Shown here: in pieces, positions 1-8,715 of the stretch
Numbering within the stretch: position 1 is the stretch's first letter
How the letters are laid out: each line of letters begins with the position of its first letter
NCBI GenBank assembly: GCA_046330435.1
Contig: JAXLST010000007.1
Coordinates: 248,001 to 312,000 of the forward strand
Reading direction: 5' to 3'
Length of the DNA: 64,000 bases
DNA from: Ga0077560 sp046330435
GTDB lineage: Bacteria; Actinomycetota; Thermoleophilia; Miltoncostaeales; Miltoncostaeaceae
Translations under genes and position numbers: made by a program
Notes under the pieces: model-generated
What the model was told of the DNA's origin: nothing
The model's input: the letters and a program-made list of their open reading frames with translations, nothing else
The model's database searches: none

Positions 1-378
1 TTCGGCGTCGGGATGCTGGCCCTCTCCGCCGCCCCGGTGCTGGCCGCGGGGATCGCGGCGATGGCGTTCTGCGGGGCCTTCTGGATATGGCTGTTCATCG
101 CCACCAACACGGCGGTCCAGCTGCGGTCGCCCCTGTCGATGGTGGGGCGCATGCTGGGCCTCTACCAGCTCGCGGTGATCGGCCCGATCGCGCTCGGTTC
201 GCTGGGCGCCGGCATCCTGGCCGACCTCGTGGGCATCCGCTGGAGCCTCGCGGCGTGCGCGGCCGTGCTGGTCGCCGCGGGGGGATGGGGCCTGGCGCAC
301 CCGGTGCCGGAGATCGACGCCGGGCGCGCGCCCGACCCCGTCAGCCCTGCGGCACCCGCGGCACCACCCCCGAGATGA
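1..378 (+). CDS. MFS transporter, C-terminal fragment
   Basis: The reading frame is open from the first base of the window, so the gene is cut by the window edge and only about the last 125 residues are present. They form alternating hydrophobic segments (roughly residues 5-30, 55-75 and 78-95) separated by short basic loops, then a Pro/Ala-rich cytoplasmic tail. A loop with RSPLSMVGRMLGLYQ resembles the conserved cytoplasmic loop motif of major facilitator exporters related to enterobactin exporter EntS, where it reads like P-x-x-x-x-R. I infer a drug or siderophore-type exporter; the substrate cannot be told. It ends inside the converging SDR gene, overlapping it by 38 bp. Confidence 0.6.
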   Translation, partial: FGVGMLALSAAPVLAAGIAAMAFCGAFWIWLFIATNTAVQLRSPLSMVGRMLGLYQLAVIGPIALGSLGAGILADLVGIRWSLAACAAVLVAAGGWGLAHPVPEIDAGRAPDPVSPAAPAAPPPR

Positions 379-1144
379 CCCACTCGGTCATCCGCCGGGA
401 CGCCTCGGGGTTGGCCGTGAGGGGGAACACCCGCGCGGGAAGGCGCACGTGCCGGCGCTCGCGCTCCACGGCGCTCACGACGGCGCGCGTGAGCCGCTCG
501 ATGGGCGTGTCCCGGACGATCCCGAGCTTCTTCAGCCGGTTCCAGGAGTCCCGGAACGGCGGGTAGGCCATCGCGGCGTCGGTCATGTCGGTGGGCTGGA
601 CGATGCCCACCTCCACCACCGTCGTCCGCACCGGGAGCCCGCGCAGCTCGGCGCGCAGGGCCGCGGTGAAGTGCGTGAGCCCGGCCTTCGTGGCCGAGTA
701 GACCCCCAGGCCGGGGACGCACCCGCACCCGGCGATCGACGAGATGTTGACGATGTGGCCCGCGCCGCGTTCCACCATCCCGGGGATCGCCTGGCGGGAC
801 AGCTCCACCGGTGCGATGAGGTTCACCGCGATGGTCTGCCGAACGCGCTCCGGGGTGAGGGACGTGAACAGCCCCACGCTGTCGAGCCCGGCGTTGTTCA
901 CCAGCACGTCCACCGGGCCGGTCGCGGCCTCGGCCCGGGCGACGAGCCCGTCGAGGTCGGCGGGGTCCGCGAGGTCCGCGGTGAGGGCGGTGCCGCCGGT
1001 GCGCGAGGCGACCTCCGCGAGGGCGTCGGCCGAGCGGGCGACGAGGGTCACCCGCGCCCCCTTCGCCGCCATCGCCTCCGCGATGGAGGCGCCGATACCG
1101 CGTGACGCGCCGGTCACCAGGACGTGACGGCCGTTCAGCTCCAT
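341..1144 (-). CDS. short-chain dehydrogenase/reductase (SDR)
   Basis: This 267-residue protein is a classical SDR oxidoreductase using NAD(P)H. The Rossmann motif TGASRGIG lies at residues 11-18, the NNAG motif at 83-86, the catalytic Ser at about 135-136 and the YxxxK pair at Tyr149/Lys153. The start at 1144 (MELNGRHVLV) was chosen because GGGAG stands about 7 nt upstream and the frame further upstream codes for unconserved Arg/Pro-rich residues. The substrate is unknown; the C-terminal half resembles family members acting on acyl or steroid-like alcohols. It is divergent from the LuxR-type regulator at 1426, which may control it. Confidence 0.85.
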   Translation of the reverse strand: MELNGRHVLVTGASRGIGASIAEAMAAKGARVTLVARSADALAEVASRTGGTALTADLADPADLDGLVARAEAATGPVDVLVNNAGLDSVGLFTSLTPERVRQTIAVNLIAPVELSRQAIPGMVERGAGHIVNISSIAGCGCVPGLGVYSATKAGLTHFTAALRAELRGLPVRTTVVEVGIVQPTDMTDAAMAYPPFRDSWNRLKKLGIVRDTPIERLTRAVVSAVERERRHVRLPARVFPLTANPEASRRMTEWVISGVVPRVPQG

Positions 1145-1412
1145 GTCGTGCTCCCAAGCCGGGGTGGGAGGACGTCCGGGCGGACGCCCGGTGCGGCGTG
1201 TGCCTGCGGCCTCCACCCACCGGGGAGGGTGGTTCCGTCCACCCAGGGTGTCGCCCATCGGCAGCGCCGCCGCACCTGGCCCGGGGATGTTGACGCGCCG
1301 ATGGGGGTGTTGCACCGGGGGTTTCCCCAGGTTTGCCCCCCGGTGGGGGACCGATGCGGGGCCCCGGGGCGGTGTGGTCCTTCGGAGGGGTGCCGAAGGC
1401 ATACGCTTCTCA

Positions 1413-1418
1413 TACGGT
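1413..1418 (+). promoter_or_regulatory. candidate leaderless -10 box (LuxR-type gene)
   Basis: TACGGT lies 7 nt before the ATG at 1426, with no Shine-Dalgarno in between. A second similar box, TACGCT, is at 1402-1407. The spacing would put transcription start on or next to the start codon. Confidence 0.35.
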
Positions 1419-1425
1419 GCGTGGA

Positions 1426-4173
1426 ATGAGCCGACTCGTGGGGCGCGTGCCCGAACGGGCACGGATCGAACATCTCCTCGCCGGTGCGCTGGAGGGGCGC
1501 AGCGGTGCCCTGGTGCTGCGCGGCGACCCCGGCATCGGGAAGTCGGCCCTGCTGGACGAGGCGGTGCGGTCGGCGGGCGGCATGGCGGTCCTGCGGGTGG
1601 CGGGGCTCCAGCCGGCGGCCAACGTCCCCTTCGCCGCCCTCGGCGAGCTGCTGCGGCCGCACCTGGGGCTCCTCGACGCCCTGCCCGGCCCGCAGGCCAC
1701 GGCCCTGCGGGCGGCGCTGGGGCGGGACCGGGCCGAGGAGACCGACCGGTTCGCCGTCTACGCCGGCGCGCTGGGGCTGCTGGGCGCCCTCGCCGAGCAG
1801 GGGCCGGTGCTCGTTGCGGTGGATGACGCGCACTGGCTGGACCCGGGCTCCGCGGAGGCGCTGGTGTTCGCCGCCCGCCGCGTCGACGCCGAGGGCGTCG
1901 TGCTCCTGTTCACCGCGCTGACGGACGATGACGGGGCGTTCGCGGCCGAGGACCTCGCGCAGCTCACCCTCCAGGGGCTCACGCCCGAGGAGGCGGCCCG
2001 GCTGCTGGCCCCCGCGGAGGTGAGCAGCCAGGTGGTCCTGCGCCTGGTGGAGGGCACCGGCGGCAACCCGATGGCGCTCACCGAGATCGCGCGGTCGCTC
2101 ACCCCGGGGCAGCTGCGGGGCACGGAACCGCTCACGGACCCGCTGCCGACGGCGGCGACCCTCGGCGAGCGGCTCGCCGGCCGCCTCGCGGAGCTGGAGG
2201 AGCCGACCCGCCGGGCGCTGCTGGTCGCGGCGGCGGGGGAGAGCGGCACGCTGGAGCACGTGGCGGCCGCCCTCGCGCACCTGGGCCTCGGCACCGAGGT
2301 CCTGGAGGACGCCGAGCGGCGCGGGCTCATCGCCATCGAACCCGACGCGCTGAGGTTCGCGCATCCCCTGCTGCGCTCCGCCGCGTACCACGCCCTGTCC
2401 GACGCGGACCGGCGGGAGGTGCACCTCGCCTACGCCGCCACGGCGCACCCGGCGGACGCGGACCGCCGGGCGTGGCACCTCGCGCAGGCCGCATCCGGGC
2501 CGGACGAGGCCATCGCCGCGGAGCTCGAGCGCGTGGCCGCCGGGATGGCGGGGCGCACCGCGTACCTCGCCGCGGCGGAGGCCGCGACACGCGCCGGGAT
2601 GCTCAGCGAGGACCCCGCCGAGGCCGCGCGGCGGCTGGAGTCCGCGGCACGCAACGCGATCCTGGGCGGCGACCTCGACCGGGCCCTGGCGCTCACCGAG
2701 CGGCTCCTGGAGGGCGATCTGCCGCACCCCGTCCGTGGGCGGATCCTCCACCTGCGGGGGCAGGCCCTGCTGGGCAGGGGGCCCATCGCGTCGGCCGTGG
2801 GGGCGTTCACACAGGCCGCGGACCTGCTGGCGCCGACCGATCCGGTGCGCGCGGCGGTCGCGCTCACGTCCGCCGCGCACGCGGCCGTGCTGGGCGACAC
2901 CGCCGAGCACGGCGTGCGGCACGCCGCCAGGGCCGTGGGCCTCGCCCGGCCGCGGGACTCCCGGGAGGGGGCGGCCGCGCGCACCATGCTCCTGGCGTGC
3001 AGGCTCCTCACCGGCGACCCGGCGTGGCGGGAGGTGGTCGCGGCCGGGGACCCCACCGCGGAGGTGCCCGACCGCGAGCTCTCCCTGTCGGTGGACGCCA
3101 ACATCTGGCTCGGCGAGTTCGACCGGGCCCTGCGCGCCCTGGACCGCATGCTCGACCCGGCCCGGGCGGCGGTGCCCGCGGGGGTGCGGGTCGTCGCGCT
3201 CGCCGACCGGTCCCGGGTGCGCGCCCAGATGGGCGACTGGGACGCCGCCCTCGCCGACGCCCACGAGGCGTCCCGCCTGGCCGCGCTCACCGGGCACCGC
3301 ACCGTGCGGGTGCGGGCCCTTGCGGGCATCGCCCGCGTCTCGGCCGCCCGCGGGGACGAGCATGCGTGCCGCGACGCGGCGTCCGAGGCGATCCGCCTGG
3401 GCGGCGAGCTGGGGATGGTGGTCGCGCCGGCCCTCGCGTCGGCGGCGCTGGGGCTGCTCGAGCTCTCCCGCGGCGACCCGGCGGCGGCGCTCGCCCAGCT
3501 CGACGCGACGCGCGGTCAGCTCACCCGGGCGGGGGTGCGGAACCCGGCGGTGGTGCCGTATCAGGCCGACCTGGTGGAGGCCCTCATGCAGACCGGCGAC
3601 CTCGACCGGGCGATGCGTGAGGCGTCGCGGCTGCTGGGGCAGTCGGAGCGGGTCGGCTCGGTGCTGGGAGGGCTCCTCACGCACCGGTGCCGGGTCAAGC
3701 TCGTGGCGGACGACGGCCTGGAGGCGGTGTTCGCGGAGGGCTGGGCCCGGTTCGGGGCCCTGCCCTACCCCTTCGAACTCGCCCGGACGCGCCTGTGCCT
3801 GGGCGAGCGGCGACTGCAGCAGGGGCGGGGGATGGCGGCGCGCGAGCCGCTGGAGGCCGCCATCACGGCGTTCCGCCGGCTGGGGGCGGAGCCTTGGGCC
3901 GCCCGGGCCGGGGCACTGCTCGCCGCCTCGGGTGTGCGGGTGGCGACCCCGGCGGCCGAGCAGGGCCTGCCGCTCACCCACCAGGAGCTGCAGGTCGCGC
4001 TCGCGGTCGCCGAGGGGCTCAGCAACAAGGAGGTCGCCGCGCGGCTGTACCTGTCCACCAAGACCGTGGAGTTCCACCTCTCCAACGCCTACCGCAAGGT
4101 GGGCGTGCGGTCCCGGGTGGAGCTGGCGCGATACGTGGCCGAGGGCGGCCTGGGGGGACGCCCGCCCGTGTGA
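1426..4173 (+). CDS. LuxR-family ATP-binding regulator (LAL/MalT-like)
   Basis: A 915-residue cytoplasmic transcription regulator of the large-ATPase LuxR class. The STAND-type NTPase module comes first: Walker A GDPGIGKS at residues 33-40 and Walker B VLVAVDD at 128-134. A long Ala/Arg/Leu-rich helical region follows (about 330-840), probably TPR-like repeats that sense a ligand or partner. The C-terminal GerE/LuxR helix-turn-helix begins near residue 850 (LTHQEL) and contains LSNKEVAARLYLSTKTVEFH. The start MSRLVGR was chosen because family members begin a few residues before the L-V-G-R motif. Targets are unknown; the divergent SDR and the MFS gene are candidates. Confidence 0.85.
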   Translation: MSRLVGRVPERARIEHLLAGALEGRSGALVLRGDPGIGKSALLDEAVRSAGGMAVLRVAGLQPAANVPFAALGELLRPHLGLLDALPGPQATALRAALGRDRAEETDRFAVYAGALGLLGALAEQGPVLVAVDDAHWLDPGSAEALVFAARRVDAEGVVLLFTALTDDDGAFAAEDLAQLTLQGLTPEEAARLLAPAEVSSQVVLRLVEGTGGNPMALTEIARSLTPGQLRGTEPLTDPLPTAATLGERLAGRLAELEEPTRRALLVAAAGESGTLEHVAAALAHLGLGTEVLEDAERRGLIAIEPDALRFAHPLLRSAAYHALSDADRREVHLAYAATAHPADADRRAWHLAQAASGPDEAIAAELERVAAGMAGRTAYLAAAEAATRAGMLSEDPAEAARRLESAARNAILGGDLDRALALTERLLEGDLPHPVRGRILHLRGQALLGRGPIASAVGAFTQAADLLAPTDPVRAAVALTSAAHAAVLGDTAEHGVRHAARAVGLARPRDSREGAAARTMLLACRLLTGDPAWREVVAAGDPTAEVPDRELSLSVDANIWLGEFDRALRALDRMLDPARAAVPAGVRVVALADRSRVRAQMGDWDAALADAHEASRLAALTGHRTVRVRALAGIARVSAARGDEHACRDAASEAIRLGGELGMVVAPALASAALGLLELSRGDPAAALAQLDATRGQLTRAGVRNPAVVPYQADLVEALMQTGDLDRAMREASRLLGQSERVGSVLGGLLTHRCRVKLVADDGLEAVFAEGWARFGALPYPFELARTRLCLGERRLQQGRGMAAREPLEAAITAFRRLGAEPWAARAGALLAASGVRVATPAAEQGLPLTHQELQVALAVAEGLSNKEVAARLYLSTKTVEFHLSNAYRKVGVRSRVELARYVAEGGLGGRPPV

Positions 4174-4222
4174 CCCCGCGGCCCGGAACCTCGGCGTTCC
4201 GCCGGTCCGGGGGAGGCTGGGC

Positions 4223-4228
4223 TAGACT
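4223..4228 (+). promoter_or_regulatory. candidate leaderless -10 box (M20 peptidase block)
   Basis: TAGACT sits 6 nt before the GTG at 4235 and no ribosome-binding site fits between them. This would be the promoter of the long block that starts here. Confidence 0.5.
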
Positions 4229-4234
4229 TGGCGG

Positions 4235-5338
4235 GTGGACGAGGCCCATCTGGCCGAAGAGCTGATCTCGCTCGACACGTCGCAGCATGAGGGTCTGGAC
4301 CGTGCCATCGACTTCGTGGCCGGATGGTTCGACGGCCGCGGCGTGCACGTGCGGGAGGTCAGGCTCGACGGCCGCCGCTGCCTGCTTGCGACCGTCGGTG
4401 CCGGACCGGTCAAGGTGCTCTTCAACGGGCACCTGGACGTGGTGCCGGGCCACCCGGACCAGTTCGTGCCGGTCCGGGAGAACGGGCGCCTGTACGGCCG
4501 CGGCGCATACGACATGAAGGCCGCCCTCGGGGCGATGATGATGGCCACCGCCGAGCTCGGCGCCCGGGGGCTCGAGGGCGCCCAGCTGGAGATGATGGTG
4601 GTGCCCGACGAGGAGCGCGCCGACCCCGGGGCGAACTGCTCCGAGATGCTGGTGCGCGACGGCCTGCGGGCCGACTTCGTGATCTGCGGTGAGCCGACCG
4701 ACCTGCACGTGGGCGTGCAGGCCAAGGGCGTGCTGCTGCTCGAACTCGACGTGCCCGGCCTCGCCGCCCACGGCTCCACCCCGTGGCTGGGCGAGAACGC
4801 CGTGCTGCGCGCCATGGACCTCTACCGGGAGATCGGGCTGCTGCCGTTCATGACGGCCTCCACGGAGCTGTTCGCCTCGTCGTCGCTGAACATGGGGCGG
4901 ATCGCCGGCGGTGACGCGCTCAACAAGGTGCCGGACGAGTGCCGGATGTGGATCGACGTGCGCACGCTGCCGGGCCAGGACACCGCCGAGGTGCTCGACC
5001 AGATCCGCGACCTTGACCCTCAGGTCGAGGTGAAGGTCCTGCTCGACAAGGCCGCGGCGGACGTGCCGGCCGACCACCCCATGGTGGAGGCCCTGCTCGG
5101 CGCCGTGCGGCCCCTGGAGCCCGGGGCCCGGGCCGTGGGACGCGACGGGTCGTCCGATGCGATCCCCTTCCTGGAGGTGGGCGTGCCCGCGGTCGAGTTC
5201 GGGCCGGTGGGCGCCGGCCACCACGGCCCCCACGAGTACGTGGAGATCGAGAGCCTCGGCCGGTACCGGCGGGCGCTGGTCGAGTTCGTGGGCGCGGTGG
5301 CCGCGACGGGCGTGGAGCGGACCGCGGCGGGCGCGTGA
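4235..5338 (+). CDS. M20-family metallopeptidase/deacylase (ArgE/DapE-like)
   Basis: This 367-residue enzyme belongs to the di-zinc M20 amidohydrolases that cleave N-acyl amino acids or small peptides in the cytoplasm. Zinc ligands and catalytic residues are visible: GHLDVVPG with His66 and Asp68, the bridging Asp at GAYDMK (Asp93), the catalytic Glu pair in VVPDEERAD (126-127) and a late His in GAGHHGPHE. A dimerisation insert lies between. The GTG start is set by a -10-like TAGACT 6 nt upstream. The stop overlaps the LCP start by 4 bp (GTGA). Precise substrate unknown; ArgE, DapE or a peptidoglycan-peptide deacylase are the options, and its partner gene makes an envelope role attractive. 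Confidence 0.85.
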   Translation: MDEAHLAEELISLDTSQHEGLDRAIDFVAGWFDGRGVHVREVRLDGRRCLLATVGAGPVKVLFNGHLDVVPGHPDQFVPVRENGRLYGRGAYDMKAALGAMMMATAELGARGLEGAQLEMMVVPDEERADPGANCSEMLVRDGLRADFVICGEPTDLHVGVQAKGVLLLELDVPGLAAHGSTPWLGENAVLRAMDLYREIGLLPFMTASTELFASSSLNMGRIAGGDALNKVPDECRMWIDVRTLPGQDTAEVLDQIRDLDPQVEVKVLLDKAAADVPADHPMVEALLGAVRPLEPGARAVGRDGSSDAIPFLEVGVPAVEFGPVGAGHHGPHEYVEIESLGRYRRALVEFVGAVAATGVERTAAGA

Positions 5339-7245
5339 GCAGCCGCGAGCCCACCATGCCGCCGACCGGGCGCGGCGGGCGCCGGGCGCCCGACCTGCAC
5401 CGGCAGGCCCGTTACTACCGGATGCCCCGGCGCACCCCGCGCTGGCTCACCCTGGGCATGTGGGCCGCCTGGATCGGCATCGGCGTCACCGCCGGCGTGC
5501 TCTGGTCCGGCTACACCTTCGTCGAGCAGACCATCGCCACGATCAGCCCGAACACGAAGCGGGTCAACGAGGCCCGCAAGGTCGTGGACCCGGTCGAGCC
5601 CGGCAAGCCCATCAACATCCTGCTCATCGGCTCCGACAGCCGCGGCAAGGAACAGGGCGACCCGGGTCGCAGCGACTCGATCATCCTGGTGCACATGGAC
5701 AACCAGCTCGGGTTCATCTCGATGCTGTCCTTCGCCCGCGACCTGTGGGTGAACATCCCCGGGGTCGGCCAGGACAAGATCAACTCGGCCTATACCTACG
5801 GTGAGCAGAGCGGGAAGGGCGGGCCTGCCAAGGTCATCGAGACCGTGCAGGACCTCACCGGACAGCGCGTACAGGCCTACGTGAACGTCGACTTCAAGGG
5901 CTTCGCCACGATGGTCGACGACCTCGGCGGCGTCTACATCGACGTCGACCGGCGGTACTTCAACGACAACTCCGGGCCCGAGAAGTACGACATGATCGAC
6001 CTGCAGCCCGGGTACCAGAAGCTCAACGGCGACGACGCGCTCGACTACGTGCGCTACCGCCACACCGACTCGGACTTCGCGCGCATCGTCCGTCAGCAGT
6101 CGTTCCTGTCGGAGCTCAAGCGCCGCACCAAGGGCCAGCTCACGCAGGGTCCCCGCTTCGTGCGGCTCATCGCCGACAACGCGGAGACCAGCATCCGCGA
6201 CTCCGGCCAGCTGCTCAACATCATCCGCCGCGCCATCGACACCCCCGACAACCGGGTGTTCCGCGTGCAGGTCAACGGCTCGCCGACGATGGTCAACGGC
6301 GTCTCGCTCAACCAGCTCAGCCAGACCGAGCTGCAGGACTCCATCCAGCAGTGGCTCAACCCGGAGTTCCTGAACAACGCGAACGCGGGCCCCAGGGTGG
6401 TGCCCGCCAACACCACCGTCACCGTGCTCAACGGCTCCGGGCGCTCGCTCGTGGGCGAGGACCTCGCCGGGCTGCTGCGCGGCAAGGGCTACCGGGCCCA
6501 GTCCGGCGGCAACGCCGACAGCTTCGGGTACACCAGCAGCGCCGTCCTGTTCGACGAGAAGTCCCAGAAGAGCCTGGCGGCCGCCCGCGCGCTGCGCACC
6601 CTGGTGGGCCCCAGCACCGCCCTCTCACCGGCGCCGAAGAGCCGCCTCGCCGGCGCGGACGCGGTGGTGGTCGTGGGCGGTGACTTCGCGGGCTCGCTCT
6701 ACACCCCGCCGCCGCCCGACAAGCCCGCGCCCCCGGACACCGTCAGCACGGCGCGGCTCGTCACCATCTTCCGCAACATCTCGAGCCAGACCGGCATGAA
6801 GCTCATGGCGCCGCTCAAGGTGGCCCGCGGCTCCGAGGTGCGCCAGATCAAGGTGTACAGGATCGACGCGCCCGGCGGGAAGAAGCCCTGGGCGGTGAAG
6901 ATCGTGTTCCACCGGTACGTCGGCGGCAGCAACCAGTACTGGGGGATCATGGCCACCCAGATGAAGAACCCGCCGATCCTCGAGGGCGCCACGGGCACCC
7001 TCAAGAAGGGGTCCGGGCTGGTGCCGCTGCAGACCTACTACAACGGCAAGCTCCTCACCCGCGAGGCCTTCTCGTTCCGCGGCGTGAACTACTGGGTCTC
7101 GAACTCGCTGGACAAGGACCGGGCCCTGTCCGCCGAGACGATCCACGACATCTCGCGGTCGTTCCGCCCCGCGGCGACGGCCAAGCTGCCCAAGGGCGCG
7201 ACCGACGCCGGACTGTCGGTCGAGTACGACGCGCCGACGCCCTGA
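5335..7245 (+). CDS. LCP-family (LytR-CpsA-Psr) glycopolymer ligase
   Basis: The 636-residue protein has a basic cytoplasmic N-terminus, one membrane anchor (about residues 38-60) and an extracellular LCP domain (about 80-260) with Arg-rich motifs such as IGSDSRG and SFARDLWVNIPG that bind the polyprenyl pyrophosphate substrate. LCP enzymes transfer glycopolymers from a lipid carrier to peptidoglycan. A LytR_C-type domain follows (VTVLNGSGR to about residue 450). The last 150-170 residues, after a proline linker, form a further region I do not recognise; it starts near ARLVTIFRNISSQTG and has a beta-rich look. The gene is translationally coupled to the peptidase and precedes sugar-nucleotide genes. 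Confidence 0.9.
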   Translation: MSSREPTMPPTGRGGRRAPDLHRQARYYRMPRRTPRWLTLGMWAAWIGIGVTAGVLWSGYTFVEQTIATISPNTKRVNEARKVVDPVEPGKPINILLIGSDSRGKEQGDPGRSDSIILVHMDNQLGFISMLSFARDLWVNIPGVGQDKINSAYTYGEQSGKGGPAKVIETVQDLTGQRVQAYVNVDFKGFATMVDDLGGVYIDVDRRYFNDNSGPEKYDMIDLQPGYQKLNGDDALDYVRYRHTDSDFARIVRQQSFLSELKRRTKGQLTQGPRFVRLIADNAETSIRDSGQLLNIIRRAIDTPDNRVFRVQVNGSPTMVNGVSLNQLSQTELQDSIQQWLNPEFLNNANAGPRVVPANTTVTVLNGSGRSLVGEDLAGLLRGKGYRAQSGGNADSFGYTSSAVLFDEKSQKSLAAARALRTLVGPSTALSPAPKSRLAGADAVVVVGGDFAGSLYTPPPPDKPAPPDTVSTARLVTIFRNISSQTGMKLMAPLKVARGSEVRQIKVYRIDAPGGKKPWAVKIVFHRYVGGSNQYWGIMATQMKNPPILEGATGTLKKGSGLVPLQTYYNGKLLTREAFSFRGVNYWVSNSLDKDRALSAETIHDISRSFRPAATAKLPKGATDAGLSVEYDAPTP

Positions 7246-7291
7246 CCCCGGCCCGACCTCCCGTACCCCGAGCCCCCAAGGGACCGAATCG

Positions 7292-8713
7292 ATGACCGAA
7301 CCCCACGCCCTGCCCGAGGACCAGACCGACGAGACGGCCGCGACGGCCGACGCGCCGGCCGAGGCGACCGTCGCCGTGGAGCCGTCCCCGTCGTTCACAC
7401 CGGCCCGCGTCGGGGTGATCGGTGCCGGGTACGTGGGCCTGGTGACGGGCGTGTGCATGGCGGCGCTGGGGCATCAGGTCACGCTGCGCGACATCGACGC
7501 GCGCAAGGTGGCGGCCCTCAACGACGGCCAGGTGCCGATCTACGAGCCGGGCCTGGACGAGCTGATGGCCGAGCATTCGGAGCGGCTCACCTACACGCTG
7601 TCGCTGGAGCGGCTGCTGGAGCGCAGCGACATCGTGTTCATCGCCGTCGACACGCCGCCCAGCTACTCCGGTGATGCGGACCTGTCGCGGGTGATGGGTT
7701 TCGTGGAGGAGCTGGCGAACCTGGGTCCGGACGCCCGGCAGATCCTGGTGATGAAGAGCACGGTGCCGGTCGGGACCGGGCGGCGGGTCCGGCAGATGCT
7801 CGAGACGCGCGGCCTGCACAACGTGGGGTACGTCAGCAACCCGGAGTTCCTGAAGGAGGGCGATGCGATCGCCGACTTCATGAACCCCGACCGGGTGGTG
7901 ATCGGCGCCTCGGATCCGGATCACGCCGACAGGGTGGCGGGGCTGTACGACCCGCTGCAGGCGAAGATCCTGCGGACCTCGGTGCCCACGGCGGAGATGG
8001 TCAAGTACGCCTCCAACGCGTTCCTGGCCACCAAGATCAGCTTCATCAACGAGATCGCCAACGTCTGCGAGGAGGTCGGCGCGGACGTGGCGGTGGTGGC
8101 CGAGGGCATGGGGATGGACTCCCGCATCGGCAAGGCGTTCCTGAAGGCCGGGATCGGGTTCGGCGGGTCGTGCTTCCCCAAGGACGTCACCGCCCTCAAG
8201 CAGCTGGCCGGCAACTCGGGGTACCACTTCCAGCTGCTGACCAGCGTGATCGAGGTCAACGAGCTGCAGAAGCGCCGGGTCATCGGCAAGCTCAAGAAGC
8301 ACCTGGGCGACCTGCGCGGGTCCCGCATCGCGCTGCTTGGCCTGGCGTTCAAGCCGGGCACCGACGACATGCGCGAGGCCGCGAGCCTGGTGCTGGCGGG
8401 CCGGCTCATCGCGGAGGGCGCCCACGTGGTGGGCTGGGACCCGGTGGTGAAGTCCCTGGACGGCGTGTCGGGCGTGCAGATCGCCGCCACCGCCGAGCAG
8501 GCCCTGGAGGGCGCCGACGCCGCGGTGGTGGTGACCGAGTGGCCGGAGGTGTCCGCCCTGGAGTGGACGCGGCTCACCGGCTCGATGAACCGCCCGGTGG
8601 TCATCGACGGCCGCAACGCCCTCGACCCCGAGCTCATGGCGGTCGCCGGCTACACCTACGAGGGCATCGGGCGCCTGCCGGGCCTCGGCATCGGCAGCAC
8701 CGGGCAGGACTGA
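7292..8713 (+). CDS. ugd: UDP-glucose/GDP-mannose 6-dehydrogenase
   Basis: This 473-residue NAD-dependent enzyme oxidises UDP-glucose (or a related NDP-hexose) to the uronic acid in two steps. After a disordered acidic N-terminus of about 30 residues comes the Rossmann motif GVIGAGYVGL, then the catalytic cysteine in GFGGSCFPKDV and the C-terminal UDP-binding domain beginning near RIALLGLAFKPGTDDMR. The ATG at 7292 is preceded by AAGGGA about 10 nt upstream. UDP-glucuronate feeds envelope polysaccharides, which fits the LCP ligase just upstream and the nucleotidyltransferase two bases downstream. GDP-mannose as substrate cannot be excluded, as mannose-type activation genes follow. Confidence 0.92.
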   Translation: MTEPHALPEDQTDETAATADAPAEATVAVEPSPSFTPARVGVIGAGYVGLVTGVCMAALGHQVTLRDIDARKVAALNDGQVPIYEPGLDELMAEHSERLTYTLSLERLLERSDIVFIAVDTPPSYSGDADLSRVMGFVEELANLGPDARQILVMKSTVPVGTGRRVRQMLETRGLHNVGYVSNPEFLKEGDAIADFMNPDRVVIGASDPDHADRVAGLYDPLQAKILRTSVPTAEMVKYASNAFLATKISFINEIANVCEEVGADVAVVAEGMGMDSRIGKAFLKAGIGFGGSCFPKDVTALKQLAGNSGYHFQLLTSVIEVNELQKRRVIGKLKKHLGDLRGSRIALLGLAFKPGTDDMREAASLVLAGRLIAEGAHVVGWDPVVKSLDGVSGVQIAATAEQALEGADAAVVVTEWPEVSALEWTRLTGSMNRPVVIDGRNALDPELMAVAGYTYEGIGRLPGLGIGSTGQD

Positions 8714-8715
8714 GC

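Noticed and set aside
1135..4077. 980-residue open frame antisense to the LuxR-type regulator
   Set aside because: Arg/Gly/His/Pro-rich composition with no fold or motif; the opposite strand has complete Walker and HTH motifs.
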